Positions 1 to 9,871 of a stretch of 64,000 bases of DNA are shown piece by piece. The notes below the pieces were generated by a model, which saw only the letters and a list, made by a program, of their open reading frames with translations, had not been told where the DNA came from and did not search any database. Origin of the DNA: Myxococcus stipitatus (GTDB lineage Bacteria; Myxococcota; Myxococcia; Myxococcales; Myxococcaceae). Within the stretch, counting starts at the first letter, position 1, and each line of letters starts with the position of its first letter. A program made the position numbers and the translations under genes. The stretch is taken from positions 372,001-436,000 of the forward strand of contig NZ_JAKCFI010000004.1 in NCBI RefSeq assembly GCF_021412625.1, read 5' to 3'.

Positions 1-32
1 TGCTGCGAGAGGGGAGGGCGGCGCGGCCGTCC

Positions 33-608
33 GTGGCGGATGATCCAGAGGCCGCGCGCGTGCTGGAGGCCTACCGGGCGCGGCTGGCCGGGGACCACTA
101 CGCGGTGCTGGAGCTGGCGGCGGACGCGGACATCGGCCTGGTGAGGAGCCGGGCCCGGGAGCTGCGAGCGTCGCTGGGCGCCCTGCGCCAGCGCCCCCTG
201 TCCCCCGGGCAGCAGCTGCTGCTGGATTCGGTGCTGGGACGGCTGCGCGAGGCGGGGGAGGTGCTCGGCACGGTGACCCAGCGGGCCCTCTATGACGCCT
301 GGCGGGGAAACCACCGGGGCATCGCCCGGTGCCTGGAGGCGGGCCTCACCTCGGAGCAGCTCGATGGCCTGCGTCGCGAGTTCCTGGCCCGAAGGCCCCA
401 GTCCGCGGGCATGGCCCGCGTGCATTTCCTGTCCGGCTCCGCCCTGGAGCGCGACGGTCAGCTCGCCCGGGCCCTGGAGACGTATGAGCGGGGGCTCGCC
501 CTGGACCCGCTCGAGTCCATCCTCCACCACCGCTACCGGGTGGTCCGCAGGCAGCTGGATGCCCGGGGCGCGATGGCGCGCATGAACGACAGGGCCCGGC
601 CTCCCTGA
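33..608 (+). CDS. J-domain-like and TPR protein, possibly 5'-truncated
   Basis: Unrecognised by name. Residues about 20-95 resemble a degenerate J domain: HYAVLELAADADI matches the helix I/II entry of DnaJ-type domains and TQRALYDAWRGN matches its end, but no HPD tripeptide is visible, so Hsp70 stimulation is not expected. Residues about 130-165 (HFLSGSALERDGQLARALETYERGLALDP) look like one TPR. The reading frame stays open to the window edge, so the GTG start may be internal and this may be the C-terminal part of a longer protein. A strong hairpin overlaps the stop codon. The role is probably scaffolding; this is inference. Confidence 0.6.
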   Translation: MADDPEAARVLEAYRARLAGDHYAVLELAADADIGLVRSRARELRASLGALRQRPLSPGQQLLLDSVLGRLREAGEVLGTVTQRALYDAWRGNHRGIARCLEAGLTSEQLDGLRREFLARRPQSAGMARVHFLSGSALERDGQLARALETYERGLALDPLESILHHRYRVVRRQLDARGAMARMNDRARPP

Positions 609-621
609 GGGAGCCGGGCCC
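592..621 (+). terminator. Hairpin terminator at the stop codon
   Basis: GGGCCCGGC pairs with GCCGGGCCC, and inner TCCC/GGGA extends the stem around a TGA loop that is the stop codon of the upstream gene. No T tract follows. It lies between convergent genes and could serve both. Confidence 0.6.
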
Positions 622-656
622 ATGGTCCTGCTGGGACGTCGAACCGGGACGACGGA

Positions 657-1016
657 CTACTCACCCGTTCCGGCGGCGCACGCGGGGCTCACGTCCTCCA
701 GCTTCTCGGAGCACACGCTCAGCTTGACCAGCCACGCCTCGAGGTCCTCCTCGCTGTTGCAGTTCGGCGTCGGCAGATCCTCGAGGCACTTGGCCGCGTC
801 GGACAGCTTGTCCTTGTCGCTGTCGGAACAATTGTCCAGTGCATCCTCGCAGCCGGCCTTGTCGAACTTCTCGGGCTCGCCACCGCCGCCGCCACAGGCG
901 TCGAACTTGTCGTTGAGGGCGTTGAAGCCGTCCTCGAGGTCGTCACAGACATCGCCGCCGCCGCAGCCGAACAGCAGGGTGGAGCTGGCCAGCAGGCCGA
1001 TCATGAGCTTCTTCAT
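657..1016 (-). CDS. Small Cys-rich lipoprotein
   Basis: A 119-residue exported protein of unknown function. It starts with MKKLMIGLLASSTLLFGCGG, a type II signal peptide with lipobox LFGC, so the mature protein should be lipidated at Cys18. The mature part is acidic and contains eight further cysteines in spaced pairs, suggesting disulphide-linked helices as in many short myxobacterial lipoproteins. It is divergent from the rplU operon and convergent with the upstream J-like gene. No partner or enzymatic motif is visible. Confidence 0.75.
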   Translation of the reverse strand: MKKLMIGLLASSTLLFGCGGGDVCDDLEDGFNALNDKFDACGGGGGEPEKFDKAGCEDALDNCSDSDKDKLSDAAKCLEDLPTPNCNSEEDLEAWLVKLSVCSEKLEDVSPACAAGTGE

Positions 1017-1156
1017 TATGGATTCCCCCTCGGGAATGAGGTTGGTTGGGCGCCGCGCATCCTAGCGCCCCCTGGCCCGGATTCCAGCCAGCACGGCCTT
1101 CCAGGGGAGTAAACGGGACCCGGCCACCCCCGGGGCAAGATGATCCAGCATCCGCC

Positions 1157-1185
1157 TTGACTCCCCAGGGCATCTCCCGTAAATC
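1157..1185 (+). promoter_or_regulatory. Predicted sigma-70-type promoter for rplU operon
   Basis: TTGACT and TAAATC are separated by 17 bp and lie about 95 bp upstream of the rplU start. The boxes and spacing fit a housekeeping promoter. No transcript data support it. Confidence 0.45.
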
Positions 1186-1279
1186 CGGCCGTCCTTTGCG
1201 CGAGCGGCCGGTTCGACCGTCCGAAATGCGCGGTCGATACCACGGGTTGACCCAACCCGAAGCTGACAGGGGTTTGACG

Positions 1280-1588
1280 ATGTACGCAGTGATTCGCACG
1301 GGCGGAAAGCAGTATCGCGTCGCCGAGGGCGATGTGGTCCGGATCGAGAAGATTGCCGGCGACATCGGAGCCGAGGTGGCCTTCACGGATGTCCTCCTGC
1401 TGGGTGGCACGGAGAGCCCCAAGGTGGGCCAGCCGACGGTCGCCGGCGCGCGCGTGGTGGGCAAGGTCCTGGCTCAGGACAAGCACCGCCGCGTCCTGCA
1501 CTTCCGCAAGGAGAAGGAAGGCTGGACCCGCCGCCGTGGTCACCGCCAGCCCTACACCGAGGTGAAGGTCACCTCCATCTCCGGCTAG
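1280..1588 (+). CDS. rplU: 50S ribosomal protein L21
   Basis: Large-subunit protein that binds 23S rRNA near L20. The 102-residue product has the family start [18 protein letters not shown] and the basic C-terminal block [20 protein letters not shown], and it matches the usual L21 length. The ATG is chosen because upstream in-frame codons do not resemble L21. It is followed 45 bp later by rpmA and then obgE, the classic rplU-rpmA-obg order. A sigma-70-like promoter lies about 95 bp upstream. Confidence 0.97.
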   Translation: MYAVIRTGGKQYRVAEGDVVRIEKIAGDIGAEVAFTDVLLLGGTESPKVGQPTVAGARVVGKVLAQDKHRRVLHFRKEKEGWTRRRGHRQPYTEVKVTSISG

Positions 1589-1633
1589 TCCAGGCCGGAC
1601 GGTTTCACCTCAAAACTTCAGGAGCAAGGTGTC

Positions 1634-1906
1634 ATGGCCCATAAAAAGGGACAGGGTTCTTCGCGCAACGGGCGCGATTCCAATCCGCAGTACCGCGGCG
1701 TGAAGGTGTACGGTGGCGAGGCTGTGTCGGCCGGGAGCATCCTGGTTCGGCAGCTGGGCACCGTCATCCACCCGGGCGCGAACGTGAAGCTCGGCCGCGA
1801 CTACACCCTCTATTCGGTGGTGGACGGCGTGGTGAAGTACGAGCGCCTGGGCCGCGACCGCAAGAAGGTCTCGGTCTATCCGGCCGCCGAGCAGCCCAGC
1901 GCCTGA
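1634..1906 (+). CDS. rpmA: 50S ribosomal protein L27
   Basis: Ribosomal protein whose N-terminal tail reaches the peptidyl-transferase centre. The 90-residue product starts [20 protein letters not shown] and contains the L27 core [20 protein letters not shown]. There is no Firmicute-type N-terminal extension that would need cleavage. An AGGAG-like site (aggagcaaggtgtc) precedes the ATG. It is the second gene of the rplU-rpmA-obgE operon. Confidence 0.97.
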   Translation: MAHKKGQGSSRNGRDSNPQYRGVKVYGGEAVSAGSILVRQLGTVIHPGANVKLGRDYTLYSVVDGVVKYERLGRDRKKVSVYPAAEQPSA

Positions 1907-1913
1907 TGGTCGT

Positions 1914-3436
<1,523 letters not shown>

Positions 3437-3440
3437 GGCG

Positions 3441-4121
3441 ATGTCTGGCGGCGGCCCCCGTTACGAGCGATACGAGAAGGAGAAGCTCGAGCCCGAGCAG
3501 TTCCTCCTCGACGTGCGCAAGGAGAAGATCGACCGCGTCGTGAGCCAGCGCACGCGCAACTTCACGGTGGTGCTCGACCGCCTGGAGGACAGCTTCAACA
3601 TGGCGGCGGTGCTGCGCACCTGCGAGTCCATGGGCGTGCAGGAGATCCACGTCGTCATCAACCCGGAGGCCCCCTTCCTCCCCAACTCGAGGGTGGCCCA
3701 GGGGTGCGACAAGTGGCTGGACGTGAAGCTGTACAAGTCCTTCGCCGAGTGTCGTGAGCACCTCAAGTCGCGCGGCTTCCAGCTCTATGCCTCGGCCATC
3801 CGCGAGGGCGCGACGAGCCTCTACTCGCTGCGCTTCGACACCAAGGTCGCCGTCGTGCTCGGCAACGAGCGGTTCGGGGTGAGCGACGACGTGCTCGACG
3901 CCGTGGATGGGACCTTCTGGATTCCCATGCGTGGCTTCAGCCAGAGCCTCAACATCTCGGCGGCGGCCTCGGCCATCGTCAGCCGGGCGATCGCCTGGCG
4001 GGACGAGCACCTGGCGGGGGGCTCGGGGGACCTGTCCACCGAGGAGGCCCAGGCCCTGCGCGAGCGCTTCTACGTGCTGGCCATCAAACAGAGGAAGCGG
4101 CTCTTCAAGAAGCAGCCATGA
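3441..4121 (+). CDS. trmH: TrmH/SpoU-family RNA 2'-O-methyltransferase
   Basis: SAM-dependent SPOUT enzyme, probably tRNA (guanosine-18) 2'-O-methyltransferase. The knot motifs are visible: motif 1 NFTVVLDRLEDSFNMAAVLR, motif 2 VVLGNERFGVSDDVLDAVD and motif 3 IPMRGFSQSLNISAAAS. The length of 226 residues and the charged C-terminal tail (RKRLFKKQP) fit TrmH. The start lies 4 bp after the obgE stop, indicating translational coupling. An rRNA substrate cannot be excluded because SpoU paralogues share these motifs. Confidence 0.88.
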   Translation: MSGGGPRYERYEKEKLEPEQFLLDVRKEKIDRVVSQRTRNFTVVLDRLEDSFNMAAVLRTCESMGVQEIHVVINPEAPFLPNSRVAQGCDKWLDVKLYKSFAECREHLKSRGFQLYASAIREGATSLYSLRFDTKVAVVLGNERFGVSDDVLDAVDGTFWIPMRGFSQSLNISAAASAIVSRAIAWRDEHLAGGSGDLSTEEAQALRERFYVLAIKQRKRLFKKQP

Positions 4122-4198
4122 ATGTGGTGTCCCCAGCGTCCGTCGGTATGGAGTAGATGGACGCTGTCGGCCTACCTGGCCTCCTGGAGACGCACGTC

Positions 4199-4984
4199 AT
4201 GTTCCTGGAAACCCTGCTCGCCACGCTCCTGACCGCGCCCGCCGTGCCGCAGTCCTCCGTCGCACAGGCGGCCCCCGTGGCGCAGGTCGCGCAGGCGCCC
4301 GCCACGAAGCCCGCGCCCGAGGCTCCCAAGGCCCCGGCGACGAATGCGCCCACCCCGCCCGCGACCTCGAAGCCCGCGCCCGCGATGACGCCCGAGGTGA
4401 AGTCTCTCGTGGACCGCATGCAGGCGTTCTACGAGAAGACGGGCGACTTCAAGTCGGGCTTCCGCCAGGACTACAAGTACAAGACCTTCCGGCGGACGCA
4501 GACCTCGGAGGGCGTCGTCTCGTACAAGAAGCCCGGGCTGATGCGGTGGGAGTACAAGACGCCCTCGCCGCGCACCTTCGTGCTCGCCGGCAACAAGATC
4601 TACGCCTACGACCCGGCGGCCCACACGCTCACGGTGGCGGGGGTCGACACCAGCCAGCTCTCCGCGTCCGTGACGTTCCTCTTCGGCCAGGGGAAGCTGG
4701 CGAACGAGTTCGCCATCTCCAAGGGCGAGTGCAAGGACTGCAAGGGGACGCTGCTGGTGTTGGACCCGCTGAAGCAGGAGCCGCGCTTCCGTCAGGTGCG
4801 CCTGGAGGTCGACCCGAAGACGGCCCAGGTGCTCAAGAGCACGGTGGTGGACCCGGACGGCAGCGAGAACACCATCTCCTTCCTGGACCTGAAGACGAAC
4901 GTGGGCATCGACGCGGACCACTTCAAGCTGGACGTCCCCAAGGACACGCGCGTGGACGACTTCACGAAGCAGAAGGCGCAGTAA
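4199..4984 (+). CDS. lolA: Periplasmic lipoprotein carrier LolA
   Basis: LolA shuttles lipoproteins from the inner-membrane LolCDE complex to the outer membrane. The product has a signal peptide (MFLETLLATLLTAPA), then an Ala/Pro/Thr linker of about 55 residues, then the LolA-like domain: FYEKTGDFKSGFRQDYKYKT, GVVSYKKPGLMRWEY and NKIYAYDPAAHTL. The start at 4199 is preferred over an ATG 42 bp upstream because GGAG precedes it and it gives a clean signal peptide. The long linker is unusual for LolA but common in myxobacterial exports. Confidence 0.85.
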   Translation: MFLETLLATLLTAPAVPQSSVAQAAPVAQVAQAPATKPAPEAPKAPATNAPTPPATSKPAPAMTPEVKSLVDRMQAFYEKTGDFKSGFRQDYKYKTFRRTQTSEGVVSYKKPGLMRWEYKTPSPRTFVLAGNKIYAYDPAAHTLTVAGVDTSQLSASVTFLFGQGKLANEFAISKGECKDCKGTLLVLDPLKQEPRFRQVRLEVDPKTAQVLKSTVVDPDGSENTISFLDLKTNVGIDADHFKLDVPKDTRVDDFTKQKAQ

Positions 4985-4994
4985 CCTGCGTGCC

Positions 4995-6500
4995 GTGCGC
5001 GGCGCATTCCTTCTCGCGGGATGGTTGATGTGGAGCGGGTGTCACCGGGAGACGACCCCGGGGCCCGCTCCCGAGACGACACACTCCCTCGCGGGGCAGA
5101 CGTTGCCCCTGTTGGCCTCGCCGGCGCTGCGGCTCACCGTCGCGGGCAGGCTCGGCGCCAGGGCCGTCCCCGTGGTGCTCGACGTGGCGAGGCCCCTGTC
5201 GCTCGTGGCCTCCGGATGCTTCGAGGGCAATGCGCCCGCGCCCGAGGGCACCGTGCGCGCGCCCGAGCTCGCGGGTGGCTTCCGCGCCTGGGCCATGGTG
5301 CCGTTGCCGCCGCTCACGGTCGGTGCCACGCCCGTGTCGCTGCGCGCCGCCGCGCTGTCGGGTGAACAGCCTTGCGCGGTGACGCTCGGCGCGGACGTGC
5401 TGGAGCCCTACGCGCTCACGGTGGAGCCGCTGCGTCGCGAGGTGACCTTCACCCCGTCGCGCCCACGGGAGGCGTACACGGCGGAGCTGGCCAGCGCGGA
5501 GTCCGTCCGCGAGGCGCATGTCGTGGAGCTGAGCCGGGAGCCCGTGGGCGACTGGCCCCTGCTCCCGGCCCGCGTGCGACAGGGAGACGCGGAGCTCACC
5601 GGCCCCTTCGTCCTCGCCACGCGCGAGCCCTTCACCCGGGTGGCGCTGGCGCCGGCGGAGGCCCAGGGGCTCCAGCCTCTCGAGACGGCGGCGAACCTGC
5701 CGCCGCGCACCTTCGCCGTCGACGCGGTGGACCTGACCGAGGGCGTGGGCGCGCGCCCGCTGGTCGTCGAGGCCGCGGGGCGGTGGCAGTCGCCGAGCAG
5801 CCTGGGCCGCCTGGGGCCGGATGTCTGGGGCCGCTTCACCGCCACCCTGGACGCGAAGGGTGGAGTGCTGGTGCTGCGGCGGCCCCGAGTGAAGTCGCCC
5901 GCGAGCCCGGAGCCGGCGTCTGCCGTCGCGGCGCCCGGCCCGGCTGCCGCCGCTCCGGCCGAGCCCTCCGCCCACGCCGAGCCACCTTCCGGACGGCAGC
6001 TCTGCACCGACGCGCACGGGGCCTTCAGCGAGGAGGCCTGCTACGGCCTGCACGTGCGGCGCGAGCCGGACGGGGGTGTGTCGGTGGTGGGGGCGGTGTA
6101 TCGGGACTTGCCCGAGGGAGGACGGCTTCACCTGGAGCCGGTGGGCCTGGACGGGCAGCGCCTCGAGTCGGGCTGTGGCGTCGGGTTGAGCTTCCCCATC
6201 ACCAGCCGGGGCCTGACGACCCAGCACCGCCTGCCCTGGCCCGCGCTCGCGCGGACCCTTCCCACGTGTCACGAGGCGCTCGCCCAGGCCCGCGGCTTCA
6301 AGCTCTCGCTGTTCGAGGAGGGCTCGCAGCCGGAGTGCCCCGCGGCCTGTGCCTTCGTCACGGAGAACGCCACCCGGCGCACCGTGTGCGAATGCCAGCC
6401 CACGCCCTTGGGGGAGGGCGGCCTGATGCCGTCACGTAAGGGCACCTCGCGTGAGCCGCCGCGCGAGGAGCGCGAACTGGAGCCCGAGGACCCGAAGTAG
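4995..6500 (+). CDS. Exported protein, probable lipoprotein
   Basis: Function unknown. The N-terminus MRGAFLLAGWLMWSGCHRET is a signal peptide with a weak lipobox (WSGC). Residues 40-290 form a beta-rich region (LRLTVAGRLGARAVPVVLDV) that faintly recalls a retropepsin-like fold but has no DTG or DSG motif. An Ala/Pro linker at about 298-335 is followed by a C-terminal domain with six cysteines and a terminal acidic tail (PREERELEPEDPK). The GTG start is 10 bp after lolA, so it is probably cotranscribed and may be a Lol client. Confidence 0.7.
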   Translation: MRGAFLLAGWLMWSGCHRETTPGPAPETTHSLAGQTLPLLASPALRLTVAGRLGARAVPVVLDVARPLSLVASGCFEGNAPAPEGTVRAPELAGGFRAWAMVPLPPLTVGATPVSLRAAALSGEQPCAVTLGADVLEPYALTVEPLRREVTFTPSRPREAYTAELASAESVREAHVVELSREPVGDWPLLPARVRQGDAELTGPFVLATREPFTRVALAPAEAQGLQPLETAANLPPRTFAVDAVDLTEGVGARPLVVEAAGRWQSPSSLGRLGPDVWGRFTATLDAKGGVLVLRRPRVKSPASPEPASAVAAPGPAAAAPAEPSAHAEPPSGRQLCTDAHGAFSEEACYGLHVRREPDGGVSVVGAVYRDLPEGGRLHLEPVGLDGQRLESGCGVGLSFPITSRGLTTQHRLPWPALARTLPTCHEALAQARGFKLSLFEEGSQPECPAACAFVTENATRRTVCECQPTPLGEGGLMPSRKGTSREPPREERELEPEDPK

Positions 6501-6516
6501 GACGGGCTCTCCGACC

Positions 6517-6717
6517 AGGGCACCGCGCTCCGTTCAGGCCGGTGCCAGGGCGCCGTCAGGGGGCGGCACAGAACGAGAGGTGCGGGGCACCGCGCTCCGT
6601 TCAGGCCAGGCGCGCGGCGCCGCCCGGCGGGCGGCGCCCAACGAGAGGCGCAGGGCGCCGCGCTTCATCCAGGGCAGGTGCCGGGTCGTCCCCGGAGGGC
6701 GGCACCCAATGAACCGT
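6517..6717. repeat. Three tandem 67-68 bp units, each with a hairpin
   Basis: Units start near 6518, 6585 and 6653 with GGGCACCGCGCTCCGTTCAG, the same again, and a diverged GGGCGCCGCGCTTCATCCAG. Each unit contains an inverted repeat: GTGCC/GGCAC in unit 1, GGCGCCGCCC/GGGCGGCGCC in unit 2, GGTGCCG/CGGCACC in unit 3. The stems differ in sequence but keep pairing. The array lies between convergent genes and may end transcription of both. Confidence 0.7.
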
Positions 6718-6796
6718 CCGGGCGAGCCACCGCACACCGCGCCAGGACGGGCGCCGGGCCCGCCATGACCGGGGGCCCGGAACTCCGACGTTCGCG

Positions 6797-8221
6797 CTAC
6801 TCCAGCCGCGTCACCGGACGCGGCGCCGGCACCATGGGCACCGGCGCGGGATGTGCGTCACGCGCGACGTGCTCGCGCTGCTTCGGGTCGGGGCGCTCCA
6901 CCACGCGGGCCACCAGGTCGTAGTCGTGCGCCTCGGTCACCTCCACGGTGACCATCTCGCCCGGGTACGCCAGCCCGTCGTTGATGTAGACCATGCCGTC
7001 GATTTCGGGCGCCTGGCCCTGGTGGCGGCCCACCAGCAGGTGCTCCGTCTCCGGCGCGGGGCCCTCCACCAGCACCTCCAGCCGCTTGCCGACGAGCTTC
7101 TTGTTCTGCTCGCGGTTGATGCGCTTCTGGATGGCCATGACCTCGCGCCACCGGCGCTCGATGACCTTCTGCGGCACCTTGTCCGGCAGGTCGTACGCCG
7201 CCGTGCCTTCCTCGTCGGAGTACTGGAAGACGCCCAGCCGCTCGAAGCGCTGCGTCTTCACGAACTCCTTCAGCATCTCGAAGTCCTCGTCCGTCTCACC
7301 CGGCAGGCCGACGATGAGCGAGGTGCGCATGACGAGCCCCGGCACGCGCTCGCGCAGCTTCGTCAGCAGGCCCTTGAGGAACTCCGAGTTGCGGCCGCGC
7401 TTCATCGACAACAGCAGCTTGTCGCTGACGTGCTGCACCGGCATGTCCAGGTAGCGGGCGATCTTCGGCTCGGACGCCATCACCTCGATGAGCTCGTCCG
7501 GGAACACGCGCGGGTAGGCGTAGTGCAGGCGGATCCACCGCACGTCCACCTTCACCAGCGCCTTGAGCAGGTCGTGCAGCTTCGGCTTGCCCGGCAGGTC
7601 ATGCCCGTACGCGGTGAGGTCCTGCGCGACCAGGTTCAGCTCCTGCACGCCGCTGTCCGCCAGCCGCCGCGCTTCCTCGACGATGTCGTCGATGGGGCGC
7701 GAGCGCTGCCCGCCGCGCAGCGTGGGGATGATGCAGAAGGCGCAGGCGTTGTCGCAGCCCTCGGACACCTTGAGGTACGCCGTGTACTTCGGCATCGAAT
7801 TGACGCGCGGCGTGTTGGCGTCGTGGATGTAGTCGGGGTCCGGAATCACCTGACGCGGCGACGCCTCGGCCGCCAGCAGGTCGCCAATCTGGGCGTACGC
7901 GCTGGTGCCCAGGAAGTGGTCCACCTCCGGCATCTCCTTGGCCAGCTCGTCGCCGTAGCGCTGGGACAGACACCCCGTCACCACCAGGGTGCTGCAGCTG
8001 CCCGACTTCTTCAGCTCCGCCATCTCCAGGATGGAGTCCACCGACTCCTGCTTGGCCGGGCCGATGAAGGCACACGTGTTGACGACGATGACCTGGGCTT
8101 CGGACGGTTCCTGCACCAGCGTGTAGCCGCGGTGCTTCAACGTGCCCAGCATCACCTCGGAGTCCACCCGGTTCTTCGGGCAGCCGAGGGTCATCATGTA
8201 CAGGCTCTTGGTCTGTTCCAC
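6797..8221 (-). CDS. rimO: Ribosomal protein S12 methylthiotransferase RimO
   Basis: Radical-SAM enzyme that adds a methylthio group to an aspartate of ribosomal protein S12. The N-terminal UPF0004 domain supplies three cluster cysteines ([28 protein letters not shown]). The radical-SAM motif is CDNACAFC, followed by [13 protein letters not shown], which distinguishes RimO from MiaB. A C-terminal TRAM domain spans about residues 380-450, with a Pro/Val tail. The GTG start at 8221 lies 5 bp from the upstream stop and has a GGGAAAG site; an ATG 33 bp downstream is possible. It is the last gene of the RNase J-YajQ operon. Confidence 0.95.
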   Translation of the reverse strand: MEQTKSLYMMTLGCPKNRVDSEVMLGTLKHRGYTLVQEPSEAQVIVVNTCAFIGPAKQESVDSILEMAELKKSGSCSTLVVTGCLSQRYGDELAKEMPEVDHFLGTSAYAQIGDLLAAEASPRQVIPDPDYIHDANTPRVNSMPKYTAYLKVSEGCDNACAFCIIPTLRGGQRSRPIDDIVEEARRLADSGVQELNLVAQDLTAYGHDLPGKPKLHDLLKALVKVDVRWIRLHYAYPRVFPDELIEVMASEPKIARYLDMPVQHVSDKLLLSMKRGRNSEFLKGLLTKLRERVPGLVMRTSLIVGLPGETDEDFEMLKEFVKTQRFERLGVFQYSDEEGTAAYDLPDKVPQKVIERRWREVMAIQKRINREQNKKLVGKRLEVLVEGPAPETEHLLVGRHQGQAPEIDGMVYINDGLAYPGEMVTVEVTEAHDYDLVARVVERPDPKQREHVARDAHPAPVPMVPAPRPVTRLE

Positions 8222-8226
8222 CGCTT

Positions 8227-9342
8227 CTACCGCTTTCCCAGTTCGGTTCGCGAGAAGTGGTCCCCACTCCAGGCGAAGTTCTGTGTCGCGCCGTTCGAGT
8301 AACGGATGGTCAACGTGCCCTCTTCGTCCAGCACGACCGACGACGCCCGGCCCAGCGCGCAGGTGGCGACCGGCCACTCGAGCACCCGGGACGCCGTCTT
8401 CCCCGTCACCACGTAGAACCCCGCCCGCAGCTCGTCGTCGGCGTCACACTGACCCTCGACCGCATAGGGGTTCTTCCCGGTGAGCACTGTAACGACCGCC
8501 CGTCCGTCCGGCAGGCTCAGTGAGTCCGGCACGTTCACGTTCATCGCGGACGCGTCCAGCGGGTTCGTCACCACCAGCTCCCGCAGGGACTCCGGCTCGA
8601 GCGCCTCGTCACCCTGGGCCCAGGCCGGGTAGGCGAGCAGGTCCCAGCCCAGCCAGCCGGTGGCCGCCGGCTCCAGCGCCGTGACGACCTCCGGCGGCTT
8701 GAGCTTGAGCGCCTTGCGCGGCTCGTCCGGCAGGCGCAGCGCGTCGCCCACCATGGTGCCGCTCTGGCAGTTGGAGACGGGAGGCGCCTTCACGCCCGCG
8801 CCATCCTGGTCCTCGTAGGTGATGCACAGGTCCATCACCATGGGGTCGCGCGCCGGGAAGCGCGGCAGCGCCCGCATGGGCACCGAGGCCACCAGCGACA
8901 GCGTGTTGCCCCGGCGCTCCACCGCCGCGTTCACCTTCTTCTGCGCGAACTCCGGCGTGCCGCTGTCCGTGGCGGACGCGCGCTTGCCGTCGAAGCCGAA
9001 GCTCCACGTGTAGCCCGTGGTGAGCGGCCCGGAGCCCGGGAAGTAGATGGACAACGTCAGCCGATCATTGGCGAGCAGCTGGTCGTCCGTCGCGTCCACG
9101 CCGACGTAGAGCGTGTCCTTGCGGAAGCCCACCTTGGCCGTGAAGTTGGCGGTGGCGTCCTCCGGCACGTTCGCGGGCTTGAGCGTCAGCGGCGACGCGA
9201 AGCCCTTCAACCCACCCTGGAAGCGCGGGGGCTTGGACATCGTCGGGATGGGCTTCGAGGGACGCTCCAGCGCGTCCTGGGCGGAGGCGAGGGCCGGAGC
9301 GCAGAGCGTCAGGCAGAGGGACAGGGCGGCAGCAGCTCGCAT
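8227..9342 (-). CDS. Secreted protein with CBM9-like domain
   Basis: No enzymatic function is assigned. The signal peptide is [22 protein letters not shown]. Residues about 45-180 resemble a family-9 carbohydrate-binding (DOMON-like) fold: [40 protein letters not shown] and [11 protein letters not shown]. The C-terminal 170 residues are unassigned. The ATG at 9342 fits the signal peptide; a GTG at 9357 would overlap the yajQ stop. It sits between yajQ and rimO with gaps under 10 bp, an odd place for an exported protein, and is probably cotranscribed with them. Confidence 0.75.
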   Translation of the reverse strand: MRAAAALSLCLTLCAPALASAQDALERPSKPIPTMSKPPRFQGGLKGFASPLTLKPANVPEDATANFTAKVGFRKDTLYVGVDATDDQLLANDRLTLSIYFPGSGPLTTGYTWSFGFDGKRASATDSGTPEFAQKKVNAAVERRGNTLSLVASVPMRALPRFPARDPMVMDLCITYEDQDGAGVKAPPVSNCQSGTMVGDALRLPDEPRKALKLKPPEVVTALEPAATGWLGWDLLAYPAWAQGDEALEPESLRELVVTNPLDASAMNVNVPDSLSLPDGRAVVTVLTGKNPYAVEGQCDADDELRAGFYVVTGKTASRVLEWPVATCALGRASSVVLDEEGTLTIRYSNGATQNFAWSGDHFSRTELGKR

Positions 9343-9349
9343 GGGTTCT

Positions 9350-9847
9350 TCAATCACGGAAGTTGGTGAACTGCATGTCCAGCTTCAGTCGGTCCTGCTC
9401 CTTGCGGAACAGGGCGATGGCGGCCTGGAGGTCATCCTTGTTCTTGCCGGTGACCCGGAGCTGGTCCGCCTGGATGGAGCCCTGCACCTTCATCTTGGAG
9501 TCCTTCAGGAGCTTCACCAGCTCCTTGGACTTCTCCACGGGAATCCCCTGCTGGAGCTTGATGACCTGCTTCACGTTGTGCAGGCCCGTCTTCTCGATGT
9601 CGCCGTACTCCAGCGCGCGCAGGCTGATGTTGCGCTTGGCCAGCTTCGCCAGGAGCACTTCCTTCGCCGCCTGGACGCGCTCCTCGCTGTTGGCCTTCAC
9701 CGTGATGGCGGTCTGGTCCGGCGCGACGACGACGTCCGCCTGGGCGCCCTGGAAGTCATAGCGGGTGCTGAGCTCCTTCTTGGTCTGGTTGACCGCGTTG
9801 TCGAGCTCCGCGAGGTCGATTTTCGAGACGACGTCGAAGGATGGCAT
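9350..9847 (-). CDS. yajQ: YajQ-family nucleotide-binding protein
   Basis: Small cytoplasmic protein of the YajQ (UPF0234) family, with two ferredoxin-like folds. Some members bind cyclic di-GMP or RNA. The family signature is complete: MPSFDVVSKIDLAELDNAVN, STRYDFQGAQADV and the C-terminal QAAIALFRKEQDRLKLDMQF, and 165 residues is the family length. It starts 24 bp after the RNase J stop and ends next to a secreted-protein gene. Whether this member binds cyclic di-GMP cannot be read from the sequence. Confidence 0.95.
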   Translation of the reverse strand: MPSFDVVSKIDLAELDNAVNQTKKELSTRYDFQGAQADVVVAPDQTAITVKANSEERVQAAKEVLLAKLAKRNISLRALEYGDIEKTGLHNVKQVIKLQQGIPVEKSKELVKLLKDSKMKVQGSIQADQLRVTGKNKDDLQAAIALFRKEQDRLKLDMQFTNFRD

Positions 9848-9871
9848 GGGCAGCAGCGGCGCTTACCATAC

